From Amycolatopsis dendrobii (GTDB lineage Bacteria > Actinomycetota > Actinomycetes > Mycobacteriales > Pseudonocardiaceae), in contig NZ_JACGZW010000007.1 of the NCBI RefSeq assembly GCF_014145675.1, positions 248,001-312,000 of the forward strand: DNA of 64,000 bases. The letters run 5' to 3'. Shown here piece after piece: positions 45,538-57,145 of the stretch (the stretch's first letter is position 1; each line of letters starts with the position of its first letter). Position numbers and translations under genes: made by a program. The notes under the pieces were generated by a model. That model ran no database searches and was not told the origin of the DNA. It worked only from the letters and a program-made list of their open reading frames with translations.

Positions 45538-46283
45538 CAGAAACCGCCCACCGGCATCCGGTCGGCCCAGGCGCCGAGGTGCGTCATGCGTTCGGCGACG
45601 GCCGTCGCGGTCGGCCGGTGCAGTTCACCGGCGACGCGGCCGTCCGCGAGGAAGACAACCCGGTCCGCATAGGAGGCCGCGACGGGATCGTGCGTCACCA
45701 TCACGACGGTCAGGCCGCCGCGCACCGATTCCGAAAGCAGGCCAAGGATTTCGCCGGCGGTACGGGTGTCGAGCGCGCCGGTCGGTTCGTCGGCGAACAG
45801 CACCGCCGGACGGCTGACCAGCGCGCGAGCGATCGCGACCCGCTGCTGCTGACCGCCGGACAGCTGACCCGGCAGGTGCTTGCGCCGGTCGCTCAGCCCG
45901 ACATGCCCGAGCATCTCCGCGACGCGGCGGCGGTCCGGACGACGGCCGGCCAGCCGCAGCGGCAGCACGACGTTCTGCTCGACGGTCAGCGCGGGCAGCA
46001 GGTTGAACGCCTGGAAGACGAACCCGACCTTGTCCCGGCGCAGCTTCGTCAGCTGCGTTTCGGAGAGCTTGCCCAGCTCCTGGTCGTCGAGCAGGACCGA
46101 ACCGCTCGTCGGCCGGTCGAGTCCGGCCGCGCAGTGCAGGAACGTGCTCTTGCCCGAGCCCGACGGGCCCATCACCGCGGTGAACCCGCCGCGCGGAAAG
46201 GACAGGCTCACCCCGTCCAGTGCCGTGACCCGGCCGTATTCCTTGCGGACGGATTCGAGCCGCACCGCTTCCCCAGTCGCCAT
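45537..46283 (-). CDS. ABC transporter ATP-binding protein (MacB/LolD-like)
   Basis: ATPase of 248 residues paired with the FtsX permease: VMGPSGSGKSTFLHCAAGLD near 38 (Walker A), QLSGGQQQRVAIARALVSRP near 140 (signature), AVLFADEPTGALD near 162 (Walker B) and VMVTHDPVAASYADRVVFLA (His switch). This is the typical LolD/MacB group. ATG 46283 is 7 bases after TAGCGT, so the mRNA is probably leaderless. No two-component genes are adjacent. Confidence 0.92.
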   Translation of the reverse strand: MATGEAVRLESVRKEYGRVTALDGVSLSFPRGGFTAVMGPSGSGKSTFLHCAAGLDRPTSGSVLLDDQELGKLSETQLTKLRRDKVGFVFQAFNLLPALTVEQNVVLPLRLAGRRPDRRRVAEMLGHVGLSDRRKHLPGQLSGGQQQRVAIARALVSRPAVLFADEPTGALDTRTAGEILGLLSESVRGGLTVVMVTHDPVAASYADRVVFLADGRVAGELHRPTATAVAERMTHLGAWADRMPVGGF

Positions 46284-46361
46284 GGGGAAAACGCTATGGC
46301 CTGCCGGGGGAAAACACCCTGGGGCGCACACGCCGGGACGGGGTAGGGCTGTCCCTACCTC

Positions 46362-47129
46362 TCAGGTGCGGCGGCGGTTGCCGAACCCGCCCGCGAGCTT
46401 GCGCAGCACCGGACGCGGCAGCAGTCCGCCGATCCCGACCAGGGCCTTGTACTGCAGGCTCGGCACCGAGATCACCTTGCCGCGGCGCAGGTCAGCGAGG
46501 GCTTCGTCGACGACCTGGGCCACGTCGAGCCAGAAGGCCTTCGGACCCTCCCGTTGCAGACCGGCGCGCTCGTGGAACTCGGTGTGGGTGAAGCCGGGGC
46601 ACAGCGCCATCATCCGCACGCCCTTCGGCAGCGACATCGCGATGCCCTCGGTGAACGACGTGACCCAGTTCTTGCTGGCGGTATAAGTCGAGCCGCGGCC
46701 GGAGAAGAAGCCGGCGACACTGCTGACATTGATCACGGCACCGCGGCCGCGCTCGACCATGCCCGGCAGCGCCGCCCGGGTCAGCTGCAGCACGGCGGTC
46801 ACGTTCACGTCGAGCTGACGCTGCAGGTCCTCGGCCGGGATCTCCCAGAACTCGCCGCTCAGCCCGAAGCCGGCGTTGTTGACCAGCAGATCGACCGGCC
46901 GGGTTTCGAACAGATCGGCGACCCGGCCCCGGCCGTCCACTTCGGACAGATCGGCGGGCAGCACGGTCACCTCGACGCCGTGCTCCGCGCGCAACTGCCC
47001 GGCCAGCGCGTTCAGCCGGCCCTCGTCCCTGGCGACCAGGACGAGGTCGTGCTTCTCGGCGGCGAGCCGGCGCGCGAATTCCGCCCCGATGCCCGCGGTG
47101 GCCCCGGTGATCATGGCTGTGGTGGTCAT
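46362..47129 (-). CDS. SDR-family oxidoreductase (DltE/YqjQ-like)
   Basis: Classical SDR of 255 residues: [20 protein letters not shown] at 7-26, [14 protein letters not shown] near 85, [15 protein letters not shown] near 133, [11 protein letters not shown] near 151 (catalytic Tyr/Lys), and [16 protein letters not shown]. It is of the type often annotated as ketoreductase or DltE-like with substrate unknown. The C-terminal arm is basic ([17 protein letters not shown]). TAGCTT ends 7 bases before ATG 47129, indicating a leaderless mRNA. Confidence 0.87.
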   Translation of the reverse strand: MTTTAMITGATAGIGAEFARRLAAEKHDLVLVARDEGRLNALAGQLRAEHGVEVTVLPADLSEVDGRGRVADLFETRPVDLLVNNAGFGLSGEFWEIPAEDLQRQLDVNVTAVLQLTRAALPGMVERGRGAVINVSSVAGFFSGRGSTYTASKNWVTSFTEGIAMSLPKGVRMMALCPGFTHTEFHERAGLQREGPKAFWLDVAQVVDEALADLRRGKVISVPSLQYKALVGIGGLLPRPVLRKLAGGFGNRRRT

Positions 47130-47190
47130 GTGGGTGAAGCTACCCGTTTTTCAGCTGCGTCCGCCCTGGTGGCGCAGTATGGTCCGGCAC

Positions 47191-48060
47191 ATGGGCAAGC
47201 ACACCAAGCGGACGCCCGGATATCTGCCCCGAATGGCCGCCGGTGCGGCGCCCCTCGCTCTGTTGCTCGCCGGCCCGGCCGCGGCGCTGGCGGACACCCC
47301 GCGCGGGGGACTGCCGCTCGAGGAGCACCAGCACGGTTCCTTCTCCGACCTCCAGTTCACCCGCGACGAGGCGATCGCGACGCAAGATCTGCCCGCGTCC
47401 GCCGCGTCGAACCTGCACCAGGCGCTCGCCCCGGACGCCGCGGGCCAGTCCCAGACCCACGACCTGCGCCTCGGCGAGGCAGGCCGCGCGTTCACCGGCA
47501 ACGACCTCGCCGCGCACCACACGCAGCCATTCGACGGTGCGCACGTGGCCGGTCTGGACCAGTCGATGCGGCACGGCGTCCGGCTCCCGCAGGGGGTCGA
47601 AGCGCTGTCCAGCAGCAAGACCAGCGCCGAGTCCGGGCTCGCCGGCCGGTTCTCCGGCGACCTGCTGAGCGGCACCCGCGTCGAACGCACCTCCGCGGAC
47701 GCCGTCGACCTCGGCCCGGCGGGCTCGGTCGTCGCGAACTCCGACGAAAGCGTGCTCGGCCAGTTCACCGGCAAGCTCGACGTGACCCGGCTGGAGTCCA
47801 CCGAGCGGCACAGCGTGTCCGGCGACCTCGGCCCGGTGCACACGCTGGCCGCGGCGAGCCAGTCGACCGCCGAGCGCACGGAGCGGTTCCACGGCGAACT
47901 GTCGGCCGCGGACCTCGCGGCGGCGCGCGCGAGCACCGCTTCTACCGTGGGTGTTCCGGTTACCCGGAGCCAGCACGTGGGCGCCGAGGTGCTGGGAAAT
48001 CCGGTCATCGACAACGGATGGACAGTTTCCGGGCCGCCGTTCACTTTCTCGCCCGGCTGA
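47191..48060 (+). CDS. Secreted repetitive protein of unknown function
   Basis: Exported protein of 289 residues. A Sec signal (KHTKRTPGYLPRMAAGAAPL then ALLLAGPAAALADTP) ends near residue 37. The mature part has no cysteine and no domain I know; degenerate repeats of about 30-40 residues centre on F-x-G-x-L, as in AGRFSGDLLSGTRVERTSAD, LGQFTGKLDVTRLESTERHS and TERFHGELSAADLAAARAST. TATGGT ends 7 bases before ATG 47191, a leaderless promoter; ATG 47179 lies within it. It sits before the arabinosyltransferase gene, suggesting a cell-envelope role, but that is only context. Confidence 0.75.
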   Translation: MGKHTKRTPGYLPRMAAGAAPLALLLAGPAAALADTPRGGLPLEEHQHGSFSDLQFTRDEAIATQDLPASAASNLHQALAPDAAGQSQTHDLRLGEAGRAFTGNDLAAHHTQPFDGAHVAGLDQSMRHGVRLPQGVEALSSSKTSAESGLAGRFSGDLLSGTRVERTSADAVDLGPAGSVVANSDESVLGQFTGKLDVTRLESTERHSVSGDLGPVHTLAAASQSTAERTERFHGELSAADLAAARASTASTVGVPVTRSQHVGAEVLGNPVIDNGWTVSGPPFTFSPG

Positions 48061-48300
48061 GTTCATCGCGGTGCCGGGTCCGCTTTCGGCAATCGAGTCC
48101 GGACCGTTTCCGGATCGCGAAACGGCCCTCGGCGCGAGCCCTCGTGAGCTGCGGAGCATCACCCGTTCGCCCTAAAGCGGGCCGCGTTTCCTTTACCCAC
48201 CGTGGCTATTCGGGGAGGGAATCCGGGCTCCACCAGGTGGCGCCGTCCCCTGGAGAGTCCCCAGCGGGAGGCTCGCATCCGCTTGGATAGCCTGCTGGGC

Positions 48301-51300
48301 GTGGTCGACCTCGAATCCGTTGCCGCCGAATCGGCGTCTCCGACAGCTGTCGGCAAGAGCAAAGCCGGGCGTCGGACGCGGCTGCTCGCCGCGGTTTTCG
48401 GAATCGCCGGCGCGATCCTCGCGATCGCGATCCCGTTCCTGCCCGTCACGCTTGAGCAGACGACCCTCGACTGGCCGACCGCCCAGGGCACCAGAGCGGT
48501 GTCCGCCCCGCTGACCGCGCAGGCGCCGATCTCGCTCGACGCGAAGGTCCCGTGCGCGACCGCGCGGGCGCTGGACGCGCGCACCGCGGGCAACGCCGTG
48601 CTGTTCAGCACCAACCCGCCGAACTCCAGCATCGGCACCGTCACCGGGATGGCCTTGCAGGTCGGCGACGGTCAGCTCACGCTCTCCTCACAGGGCCAGC
48701 AGCTCGGCGCGGCCCCGCTCGGCGAGGGCGACTGCACGATCACCGTGCATTCCGACCCGAAGCACACGACCGCGTCCGTAGGCGGCACCCACCTGGCGGA
48801 CGTCAGCGACGACCGCAGGCCGCAGCTCACCGGTTTCTTCTCCGACCTGACGAACCAGGACGACACGCACGGCCTCTCGGTCTCCGCGCAGGTCGACAAC
48901 CGCTGGGCCAGCACCGCGACCGGCATCAAGCTGGCCGCCATCGTGCTGTCGGTGCTCTGCTTCATCGGCGCGGTGCTCGCGCTGTACCGCCTCGACCGGC
49001 TCTCCGGACGGCGCGCGCCCCGGCTGGCCGCGCGGGGCTGGTGGAAGCTGAAATTCCTCGACATAGCCGTGCTCGGCACGCTCGGCATCTGGTGGCTGAT
49101 CGGCGCGATGACCGCCGACGACGGCTACTTCACGACCATGGCGCGCGTCCGCGGCGACGCCGGGTACATCGGCGAGTACTACCGGTGGTTCGCCGCGCCG
49201 GACGCGCCGATGGCGTGGTTCGTCGACATCTACGCGGCCATGACCAAGATCAGTTCGCTGACGCCGTGGATGCGGCTGCCGTCGCTGTTGATGGGCGTCG
49301 CCTGCTGGATGCTGATCAGCCGAGGGGTGCTGCCGCGGCTCGGCAGGCAGGTGCGGATCAGCAGCGCGGCCGGCTGGGCGGCGGGCGCGGTCTTCCTCGC
49401 GTTCTGGCTGCCCTACGACAACGGCCTGCGCCCGGAAAACCTGGTCGCGCTGCTGTCGCTGATCACGATCTGCTCGGTCGAACGCGCGGTGGCCACCCGG
49501 CGGCTCGGCCCGGCGGCGGTCGGACTGACCGTCGCGGCGCTGTGCGTCTCGGTCAACCCGCACGGGCTGATGGCCGTGCTGCCGTTCGTGGTCGGACTGA
49601 AGCCGCTGGCGAAGATCGTGCTCCGGCACGCCCGCCAGTTCGGCTGGGTGCCGGTGCTCGCGCCGGTCGCCGCCGCCGGACTGGTGATCCTCGCGCTCAT
49701 CTTCTGCGACCAGACGCTCTCCGGCGCGCTCGAATCGGTGCGGCTGCGGTCCTCGCTCGGCCCGACCGGGGCCTGGTACAACGAGCTCGACCGGTACACA
49801 ATGCTGTTCAGCAACGGTCCGGACGGTTCGATGACGCGCCGGTTCCCGGTGCTGCTGATCTTCCTCTGCCTGGCGACCTGCGCGGTCGTGCTGTTGCGGC
49901 GCGGGAACATCCGCGGCGCCGCGCTCGGTCCGAGCCGCAGGCTGCTCGGCATCAGCGCACTGTCCTTTGTGGTCCTCGCGCTCGCCCCGACCAAGCACTC
50001 GCACCACTTCGGCATGCTGGTCGCGGTCGGCGGCCCGCTCGCCGCGCTCACCGCGTTGTCGACGAGCACGACGGTGCTGCTGTCGCGCCGCAACCGCGCG
50101 GCGTTCTTCGCCGGGCTGATGGTGATCGTCGCGCTGGCGTCGACCGGGCCGAACGCCTGGTGGTACGTCTCGGCGTGGGGCGTGCCGTGGTTCGACCTCC
50201 CGCCGCAGGTGTTCGGCATCAAGCTGAGCACGATGGCGCTCGTGGCGGCCGCGGTCGCGCTGGCGATCGCGGCGATCGAGCACATGAAGCACAACGAGCA
50301 CGAACCGTTCGTCCCGCCCGCGCCGGTGGCGAAGGGCGACCTGGAAAACCGCGGCCGGGCACTGCGGCTCGGGCTCGCACCGCTGTCGACGGTGTGCGCG
50401 ATCCTCGTGCTGTTCGAGATCGGCAGCATCGCCAAGGGCATCCAGAAGCGCTGGGACACCTACAACATGGGTGCCGACAACATCCGCCAGCTGGCCGGGA
50501 AGAGCTGCGGGCTGTCCGACTACATCAAGGTCGAGCGCGACCCGAAGGCCGGGCTGCTGGAAGCCGCGCCGCAACAGCCGCAGAACGCCGCTCCCGGCTG
50601 GCAGGTGCCCGCCGGCGCCGACCGCGGAACCACGCCGCAGGAATGGCTGACCAGCACCCAGAAGGGCTTCGTCACCAACGGCGGGCTGCCGACGGACGAC
50701 AAGTGGAAGCCGCCGCACGACTTCGGCAAGGACGGCGCGCCGATCTGGGGCAGCTACCACGAGTCCGGCGACGGCGCGGGCGACCTGCGCACCCAGTGGT
50801 ACTCGATCCCGGAACGCGCGCGCGACGGCTCGGTGCCGATCGTGGTCGCGCTCGCGGGCAAGACCGAGGACCCGAACGGGCTGACCGCCGAATTCGGCAA
50901 GAACACCCCCGCCGGGTTCGAGGTGCTCAGCCGCGAGAAGCTCGACGCGAAGAAGAAGGACACCGACTGGCGGGACGCGCGGGTCAGCGTGCCCGAAGGC
51001 GCCGACCAGGTGCGGATCGTGGCCAAGGGCCGCGGGCTCGGCAGCGAGGGCTGGGTCGCGTTCAGCGCGCCGCGGGCGCCGAAAATCGCGAAGATGACCG
51101 ACGTGGTCGGGCAGGACCCGGTGTTCCTGGAGTGGGCCGCCGCCGCGCAGCACCCGTGCCTGCGCCCGTCGTCGATCCACAACGGGATCGCCGAGGTGCC
51201 GAAGTACCGGATCAGCGCGGGCGACGACCTGCGCACGGTGGGCCGGTACTGGTCCTCTCCGGCGGGCGGCGGGCCGTTCGTGTGGATGAACGCGAGCGTC

Positions 51301-51492
51301 CAGATGGAGGCGTTGCCGACGTACCTGGAAGGGGACGTCGATCGGGACTGGGGGACGTTGTACGAGGTGTCGCCCGACGTCGCGAACGCGCTTCCGGCTT
51401 CGGCGGCGCTGCATCAGCAGTCGGTGACGCATTCCGGATTGTGGTCGCCCGGACCGCTGGCCAAGCCTGCCAACCCGACTGGCGAGACGTAA
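48301..51492 (+). CDS. Arabinofuranosyltransferase, EmbA/B/C family
   Basis: Integral membrane GT-C enzyme of 1063 residues that adds arabinofuranose from decaprenyl-phosphoarabinose to the wall arabinogalactan. A first helix (LLAAVFGIAGAILAIAIPFL) precedes an extracytoplasmic Arabino_trans_N-like domain. WWLIGAMTADDGYFTTMARV near 265 holds the catalytic Asp-Asp, followed by about a dozen helices. The region after about 700 is the extracytoplasmic C-terminal carbohydrate-binding domain (QWYSIPERARDGSVPIVVAL; WRDARVSVPEGADQVRIVAK). GTG 48301 is 7 bases after TAGCCT; the frame is open to 48202 without a better start. Only one Emb gene is in the window. Confidence 0.93.
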   Translation: MVDLESVAAESASPTAVGKSKAGRRTRLLAAVFGIAGAILAIAIPFLPVTLEQTTLDWPTAQGTRAVSAPLTAQAPISLDAKVPCATARALDARTAGNAVLFSTNPPNSSIGTVTGMALQVGDGQLTLSSQGQQLGAAPLGEGDCTITVHSDPKHTTASVGGTHLADVSDDRRPQLTGFFSDLTNQDDTHGLSVSAQVDNRWASTATGIKLAAIVLSVLCFIGAVLALYRLDRLSGRRAPRLAARGWWKLKFLDIAVLGTLGIWWLIGAMTADDGYFTTMARVRGDAGYIGEYYRWFAAPDAPMAWFVDIYAAMTKISSLTPWMRLPSLLMGVACWMLISRGVLPRLGRQVRISSAAGWAAGAVFLAFWLPYDNGLRPENLVALLSLITICSVERAVATRRLGPAAVGLTVAALCVSVNPHGLMAVLPFVVGLKPLAKIVLRHARQFGWVPVLAPVAAAGLVILALIFCDQTLSGALESVRLRSSLGPTGAWYNELDRYTMLFSNGPDGSMTRRFPVLLIFLCLATCAVVLLRRGNIRGAALGPSRRLLGISALSFVVLALAPTKHSHHFGMLVAVGGPLAALTALSTSTTVLLSRRNRAAFFAGLMVIVALASTGPNAWWYVSAWGVPWFDLPPQVFGIKLSTMALVAAAVALAIAAIEHMKHNEHEPFVPPAPVAKGDLENRGRALRLGLAPLSTVCAILVLFEIGSIAKGIQKRWDTYNMGADNIRQLAGKSCGLSDYIKVERDPKAGLLEAAPQQPQNAAPGWQVPAGADRGTTPQEWLTSTQKGFVTNGGLPTDDKWKPPHDFGKDGAPIWGSYHESGDGAGDLRTQWYSIPERARDGSVPIVVALAGKTEDPNGLTAEFGKNTPAGFEVLSREKLDAKKKDTDWRDARVSVPEGADQVRIVAKGRGLGSEGWVAFSAPRAPKIAKMTDVVGQDPVFLEWAAAAQHPCLRPSSIHNGIAEVPKYRISAGDDLRTVGRYWSSPAGGGPFVWMNASVQMEALPTYLEGDVDRDWGTLYEVSPDVANALPASAALHQQSVTHSGLWSPGPLAKPANPTGET

Positions 51493-51507
51493 AACCAGAC
51501 GTGCTGC

Positions 51508-51540
51508 GAAGGGCCCCTTGAGTCTCTCAAGGGGCCCTTC
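51508..51540. terminator. Bidirectional terminator between emb-like and GH105 genes
   Basis: GAAGGGCCCCTTGAG (51508-51522) and CTCAAGGGGCCCTTC (51526-51540) form a perfect 15-bp stem with a TCT loop, then TTTC on the plus strand. It lies 15 bases after the arabinosyltransferase stop and 2 bases from the GH105 stop. Confidence 0.92.
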
Positions 51541-51542
51541 TT

Positions 51543-52691
51543 TCAGCAGCGATACCGGGTGAACTGCTCGTTCATGATCAAGAACGCGCCGAGCCCGTGG
51601 AAGTCGTTCGTCAACCGCTTCCGGGCGAAGTAGAACTTCAGGTCTCCGACGTTCGTTCCTTCGCAAATGTCGGCGATGTTCGTCAGCCCGTCCGATCCGA
51701 TCGACACCTTCTGCAGCACTCCGGCATAGCCGCGCTGCGCGACCGAGGCATAAGAAGCAGGCAGATATCCGCGCTCGATCCCGCGGGAGACGGTGAACGC
51801 GTACATCGAGGACGCGGACGTCTCCAGCCAGTTCCCGTCGTCGCCGCCGTGGTCGACGACCTGGTACCACCGGCCGGTCCGCGGATCTTGGAACCGGCGG
51901 TACCCCTCGGCGAGGAACTGGACGATCCCGACCAGCTCCGGCCGTCGAGGATGGTCGGCGGGCAGCACCTCGAGGATGTCGATCGCCGCCATCCCGAACC
52001 AGCCGACGGCGCGGGCCCAGTGGAAGCTGGAGTGCTTGCCGGGGCCGGTCGCCCACGGCTGGCTGCCGCTTTCGTCGTAGGCGTGGTAGATCAGGCCCTT
52101 CGCGGGCTCCTTGAGGTGTCCGAAGTAGACGGACAGGTTCTTGGCGGATTCCTCGTAGCAGTACGTCGGATCGTGGAAAACCTTGCCGTACAACGCGAGG
52201 AACGGCTGCGCCATGTACACGCCGTCGCCCCACAGCTGGTGCTGACGGCTGACCGCGTGCCACATCCCGCCGTCGCTCGTGCGCGGGTAGGTCTCGAAGC
52301 GTTTGCGCAGCTGGTCGGCGGCCTTGCGGTACTTGGCGTTGCCGGTTTCGTTGTACAGCAAGGGAAGCATCTGGCAGGCGCGCATCGAGTCGAGACTGCT
52401 GAAGCTGTTGGAGATGCCGTCGTCGGTGATGAACCGGTCGTACCAGGCGACGACGTAGTCGAGGTACTTGCGTTCCTTGGTCCGCCGGTAGAAGAGGTAC
52501 TGGCCGTAGAAGTAGAGACCGAGCGGATAGCTCCAGCCGCCGATGGACGCCGGGGTGTAGCGCTGCATGGTGGAGTCGATGACGGCGCGGGACCAGTCGC
52601 GCGCGCCCGCTGCCGCCGCGGCCCCGGGCAGCGCGAGCGCGCCGAGTGCCGCCGCGGTCCCGGTCAGTACCGATCTTCTCGAGAGGGACAT
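51543..52691 (-). CDS. Tat-exported GH105/GH88 unsaturated uronyl hydrolase
   Basis: Exported (alpha/alpha)6-barrel enzyme of 382 residues. The Tat signal is LSRRSVLTGTAAALGALALP at 3-22. RacA/YteR-like features are GGWSYPLGLYFYGQYLF near 50, DDGISNSFSSLDSMRACQML near 91, LWGDGVYMAQPFLALYGKVF near 153 with the likely catalytic Asp, and HWARAVGWFGMAAIDILEVL near 224. It likely removes unsaturated galacturonyl or glucuronyl units left by lyases acting on plant polysaccharides. GGAAGGA precedes ATG 52691. Confidence 0.88.
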   Translation of the reverse strand: MSLSRRSVLTGTAAALGALALPGAAAAAGARDWSRAVIDSTMQRYTPASIGGWSYPLGLYFYGQYLFYRRTKERKYLDYVVAWYDRFITDDGISNSFSSLDSMRACQMLPLLYNETGNAKYRKAADQLRKRFETYPRTSDGGMWHAVSRQHQLWGDGVYMAQPFLALYGKVFHDPTYCYEESAKNLSVYFGHLKEPAKGLIYHAYDESGSQPWATGPGKHSSFHWARAVGWFGMAAIDILEVLPADHPRRPELVGIVQFLAEGYRRFQDPRTGRWYQVVDHGGDDGNWLETSASSMYAFTVSRGIERGYLPASYASVAQRGYAGVLQKVSIGSDGLTNIADICEGTNVGDLKFYFARKRLTNDFHGLGAFLIMNEQFTRYRC

Positions 52692-52972
52692 GCGGGTGTC
52701 CTTCCTGCTGTCGGCGGCGGCGGGAAAGGCTGTCGAACGACCTCTACCCGGCTCCGGAGCGATCCGGCAAGGTTCCTGTCCGGGATGTCCGGCGCGATCG
52801 CTGGATAGGCGCAGCGGGTCCTCCGGTCAGCGGGAACCCGTCCGCAATGGACACCCGAGCCGGGCGATTAGCCGATTTGTCGACGCGACCTGGACGGTTC
52901 CGGCCAAACGGGGCGCGCCGACACGGTGCGGCCGTCCCGGTAGGAGGGCTCGGCAGCGATACCCTGACCGGC

Positions 52973-53857
52973 GTGGGTATCTCGGCGTGGATCTGGTTCG
53001 TCATCGCCGCCGTCGCGCTGGTGGCGGGGCTTGGCCTGCTCTTCGCGGACCGGGCCAGGGAGGGCTCGCGCAACCGTGAACGGCAGCGCTGGGCCCAGTT
53101 GCGCGGCTGGCAGTTCGTGGAAGAGGACGAACGGCTGCCCCGGCAGTGGTCGGGAGGCGCGATCGGGTACTTCGGAGCCGACGCGGCGGTGAACGTCGTC
53201 GCGGGCTCCACCTTCACCTCCGACGGCCGCCGTCCGGTGTTCATCTTCGACATCGAGTCCCAGGGCCAGGTGCCCGCGGTGGTCGTGGCCGTGCGCTGCA
53301 ACAAGACGCACCGGGTGCCGGTCGAGATGTGGCTGTCGAGCGTGCCGTTCCAGCGGGAAAACATGCCGGAGATGCTCGGCCCGATCGGCCAGCGCTACGC
53401 CTTCGCGGACGACTCCGAGGGCGCCCGCCAGGTCATCACCCAGGACCTGGTCGACGCGGCCGACCAGCTGGGCGGCGACGTCGGCGTGGCGTGGCTGGAG
53501 AACGAGTGGGTGCTGGCGAGCGTCGTGCCGGGGGCTGGGCCGTCGCGGCTTGAGCGCTTGCTGCGCGACCTGGGCGAGATCGCCGACATCGTGGACCCGT
53601 TCGACGAGGACTACGACTCGAACCGCACGTGGACGCCGTCGGCGGGCACCCCGGCCGCGCCGCCCGCCCCGACGAGCGCCCCCTCCCCGGCGGACACCCA
53701 GGCGACGAGGCCGGTCGACACCCGCGCGGTCGAGACGTCGGCACCGTCTCCGGCGGATACGCGGATGACGGAGCGGCAGCCGTCTCCGCCCGCGCCGCGT
53801 ACTCCGCCTGGTCGGGGTGCGCATCCGGCGGAGTCGGAGCGGGGCGAGGACGCCTGA
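52973..53857 (+). CDS. One-TM unknown protein with Pro/Thr-rich C-terminus
   Basis: Protein of 294 residues. A helix at 4-26 (AWIWFVIAAVALVAGLGLLF) anchors a cytosolic domain, judged from the basic stretch after it (RAREGSRNRERQRW). Residues 35-205 form a folded domain of alternating strands (GWQFVEEDERLPRQWSGGAI, VFIFDIESQGQVPAVVVAVR, VGVAWLENEWVLASVVPGAG) of a type seen in Pseudonocardiales but not recognised by function. Residues 215-294 are low complexity with repeated APSPADT units. TACCCT ends 7 bases before GTG 52973, so I chose this start over longer frames. Confidence 0.78.
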   Translation: MGISAWIWFVIAAVALVAGLGLLFADRAREGSRNRERQRWAQLRGWQFVEEDERLPRQWSGGAIGYFGADAAVNVVAGSTFTSDGRRPVFIFDIESQGQVPAVVVAVRCNKTHRVPVEMWLSSVPFQRENMPEMLGPIGQRYAFADDSEGARQVITQDLVDAADQLGGDVGVAWLENEWVLASVVPGAGPSRLERLLRDLGEIADIVDPFDEDYDSNRTWTPSAGTPAAPPAPTSAPSPADTQATRPVDTRAVETSAPSPADTRMTERQPSPPAPRTPPGRGAHPAESERGEDA

Positions 53858-53872
53858 GAACTTGAGATGGGG

Positions 53873-53906
53873 AACCGCCCGGTCGCGTTGTCGCGGCCGG
53901 GCGGTT
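53873..53906 (+). terminator. Terminator between two unknown genes
   Basis: AACCGCCCGGTCGCG (53873-53887) and CGCGGCCGGGCGGTT (53892-53906) form a 15-bp stem with one mismatch and a TTGT loop, followed by TCGCGTTCG. It begins 16 bases after the upstream stop. It shows that the next gene starts after it, not at 53867. Confidence 0.75.
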
Positions 53907-53935
53907 TCGCGTTCGGGGGCTGGCATCCTGACGCG

Positions 53936-54409
53936 GTGCTGCTGAGATGGATCCGCGAGGTCGCGGACGAGCCGTTGCTCATCGATCCGGCCCACCGGGA
54001 TCTCGAGAGCCGAGAGAACACCTGGTCGCTCTCGCTGGCACCCGAGAAGCACGGTTCCTCGTCGGCACACGAGGTCGTTGCCGCGTTCGAGGAGTGCGCC
54101 TCAGTCCTGCGCGAGCGGGTGCGCTCGCTGGAATACGACGGGCCAGTGACGTTCTATGTGTGGCACGACCAGCAGGCTGGGCAGTTGCGCTGCTCGACCG
54201 CCTCGTTGCCGGAGGACGAGTTGCCCTTCGGGGCGCGAGTCGAACTTGTTTCGCTGCACTCCATCGCCGAGGAGTTTCTCGATGACGAGGTGCCAGGCCT
54301 GGTGCGGCGGGCGGATCTTCGTCCGGCATCCGATGACGAAGCCGAGGAAACGGGACCAGCCGAGTTCGTAGTTCGCGTCTGGACCACGCACCTCGACAAG
54401 ACGCAGTGA
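53936..54409 (+). CDS. Small acidic unknown protein
   Basis: Protein of 157 residues with no signal or membrane segment. LLRWIREVADEPLLIDPAHR, then VAAFEECASVLRERVRSLEY, GPVTFYVWHDQQAGQLRCST and EFVVRVWTTHLDKTQ suggest an alpha/beta fold. I do not recognise the family. I choose GTG 53936: CATCCT (a weak -10) ends 6 bases before it, and the longer frame from 53867 would read through a terminator hairpin. Confidence 0.7.
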   Translation: MLLRWIREVADEPLLIDPAHRDLESRENTWSLSLAPEKHGSSSAHEVVAAFEECASVLRERVRSLEYDGPVTFYVWHDQQAGQLRCSTASLPEDELPFGARVELVSLHSIAEEFLDDEVPGLVRRADLRPASDDEAEETGPAEFVVRVWTTHLDKTQ

Positions 54410-54446
54410 AGGCCTCCCCGCGGTAACTCCGCGAGGAGGCCTTCAC
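54406..54446. terminator. Bidirectional terminator at the clpB 3' end
   Basis: GTGAAGGCCTCC (54406-54417) pairs with GGAGGCCTTCAC (54435-54446), with a further CGCGG/CCGCG inner stem. It overlaps the stop of the unknown gene and lies 6 bases from the clpB stop. Confidence 0.85.
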
Positions 54447-54452
54447 AATCCG

Positions 54453-57047
<2,595 letters not shown>

Positions 57048-57124
57048 CCCTCACCTCATGCGTTCGTGGAAATACCTGGTGACAGGCCCGACCAAGGCCC
57101 GTCGACAGGTATAACGTCAGCAAA

Positions 57125-57145
57125 GTTGAGTCTGTTCCGCTCAAC
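57125..57145. promoter_or_regulatory. HspR-type HAIR operator upstream of clpB
   Basis: GTTGAGT-N7-GCTCAAC (57125-57131 and 57139-57145) is a close match to the HAIR consensus CTTGAGT-N7-ACTCAAG. It lies 78 bases upstream of clpB and overlaps the last codons of the MFS gene ending at 57141. Confidence 0.88.

Noticed and set aside
48688-52263. 1191-codon open frame on the minus strand
   Set aside because: Antisense to the arabinosyltransferase and GH105 region; no recognisable protein features, while the sense frames have clear domains.
53867-53935. Upstream start for the unknown gene at 53936
   Set aside because: It would translate through the terminator hairpin at 53873-53906.
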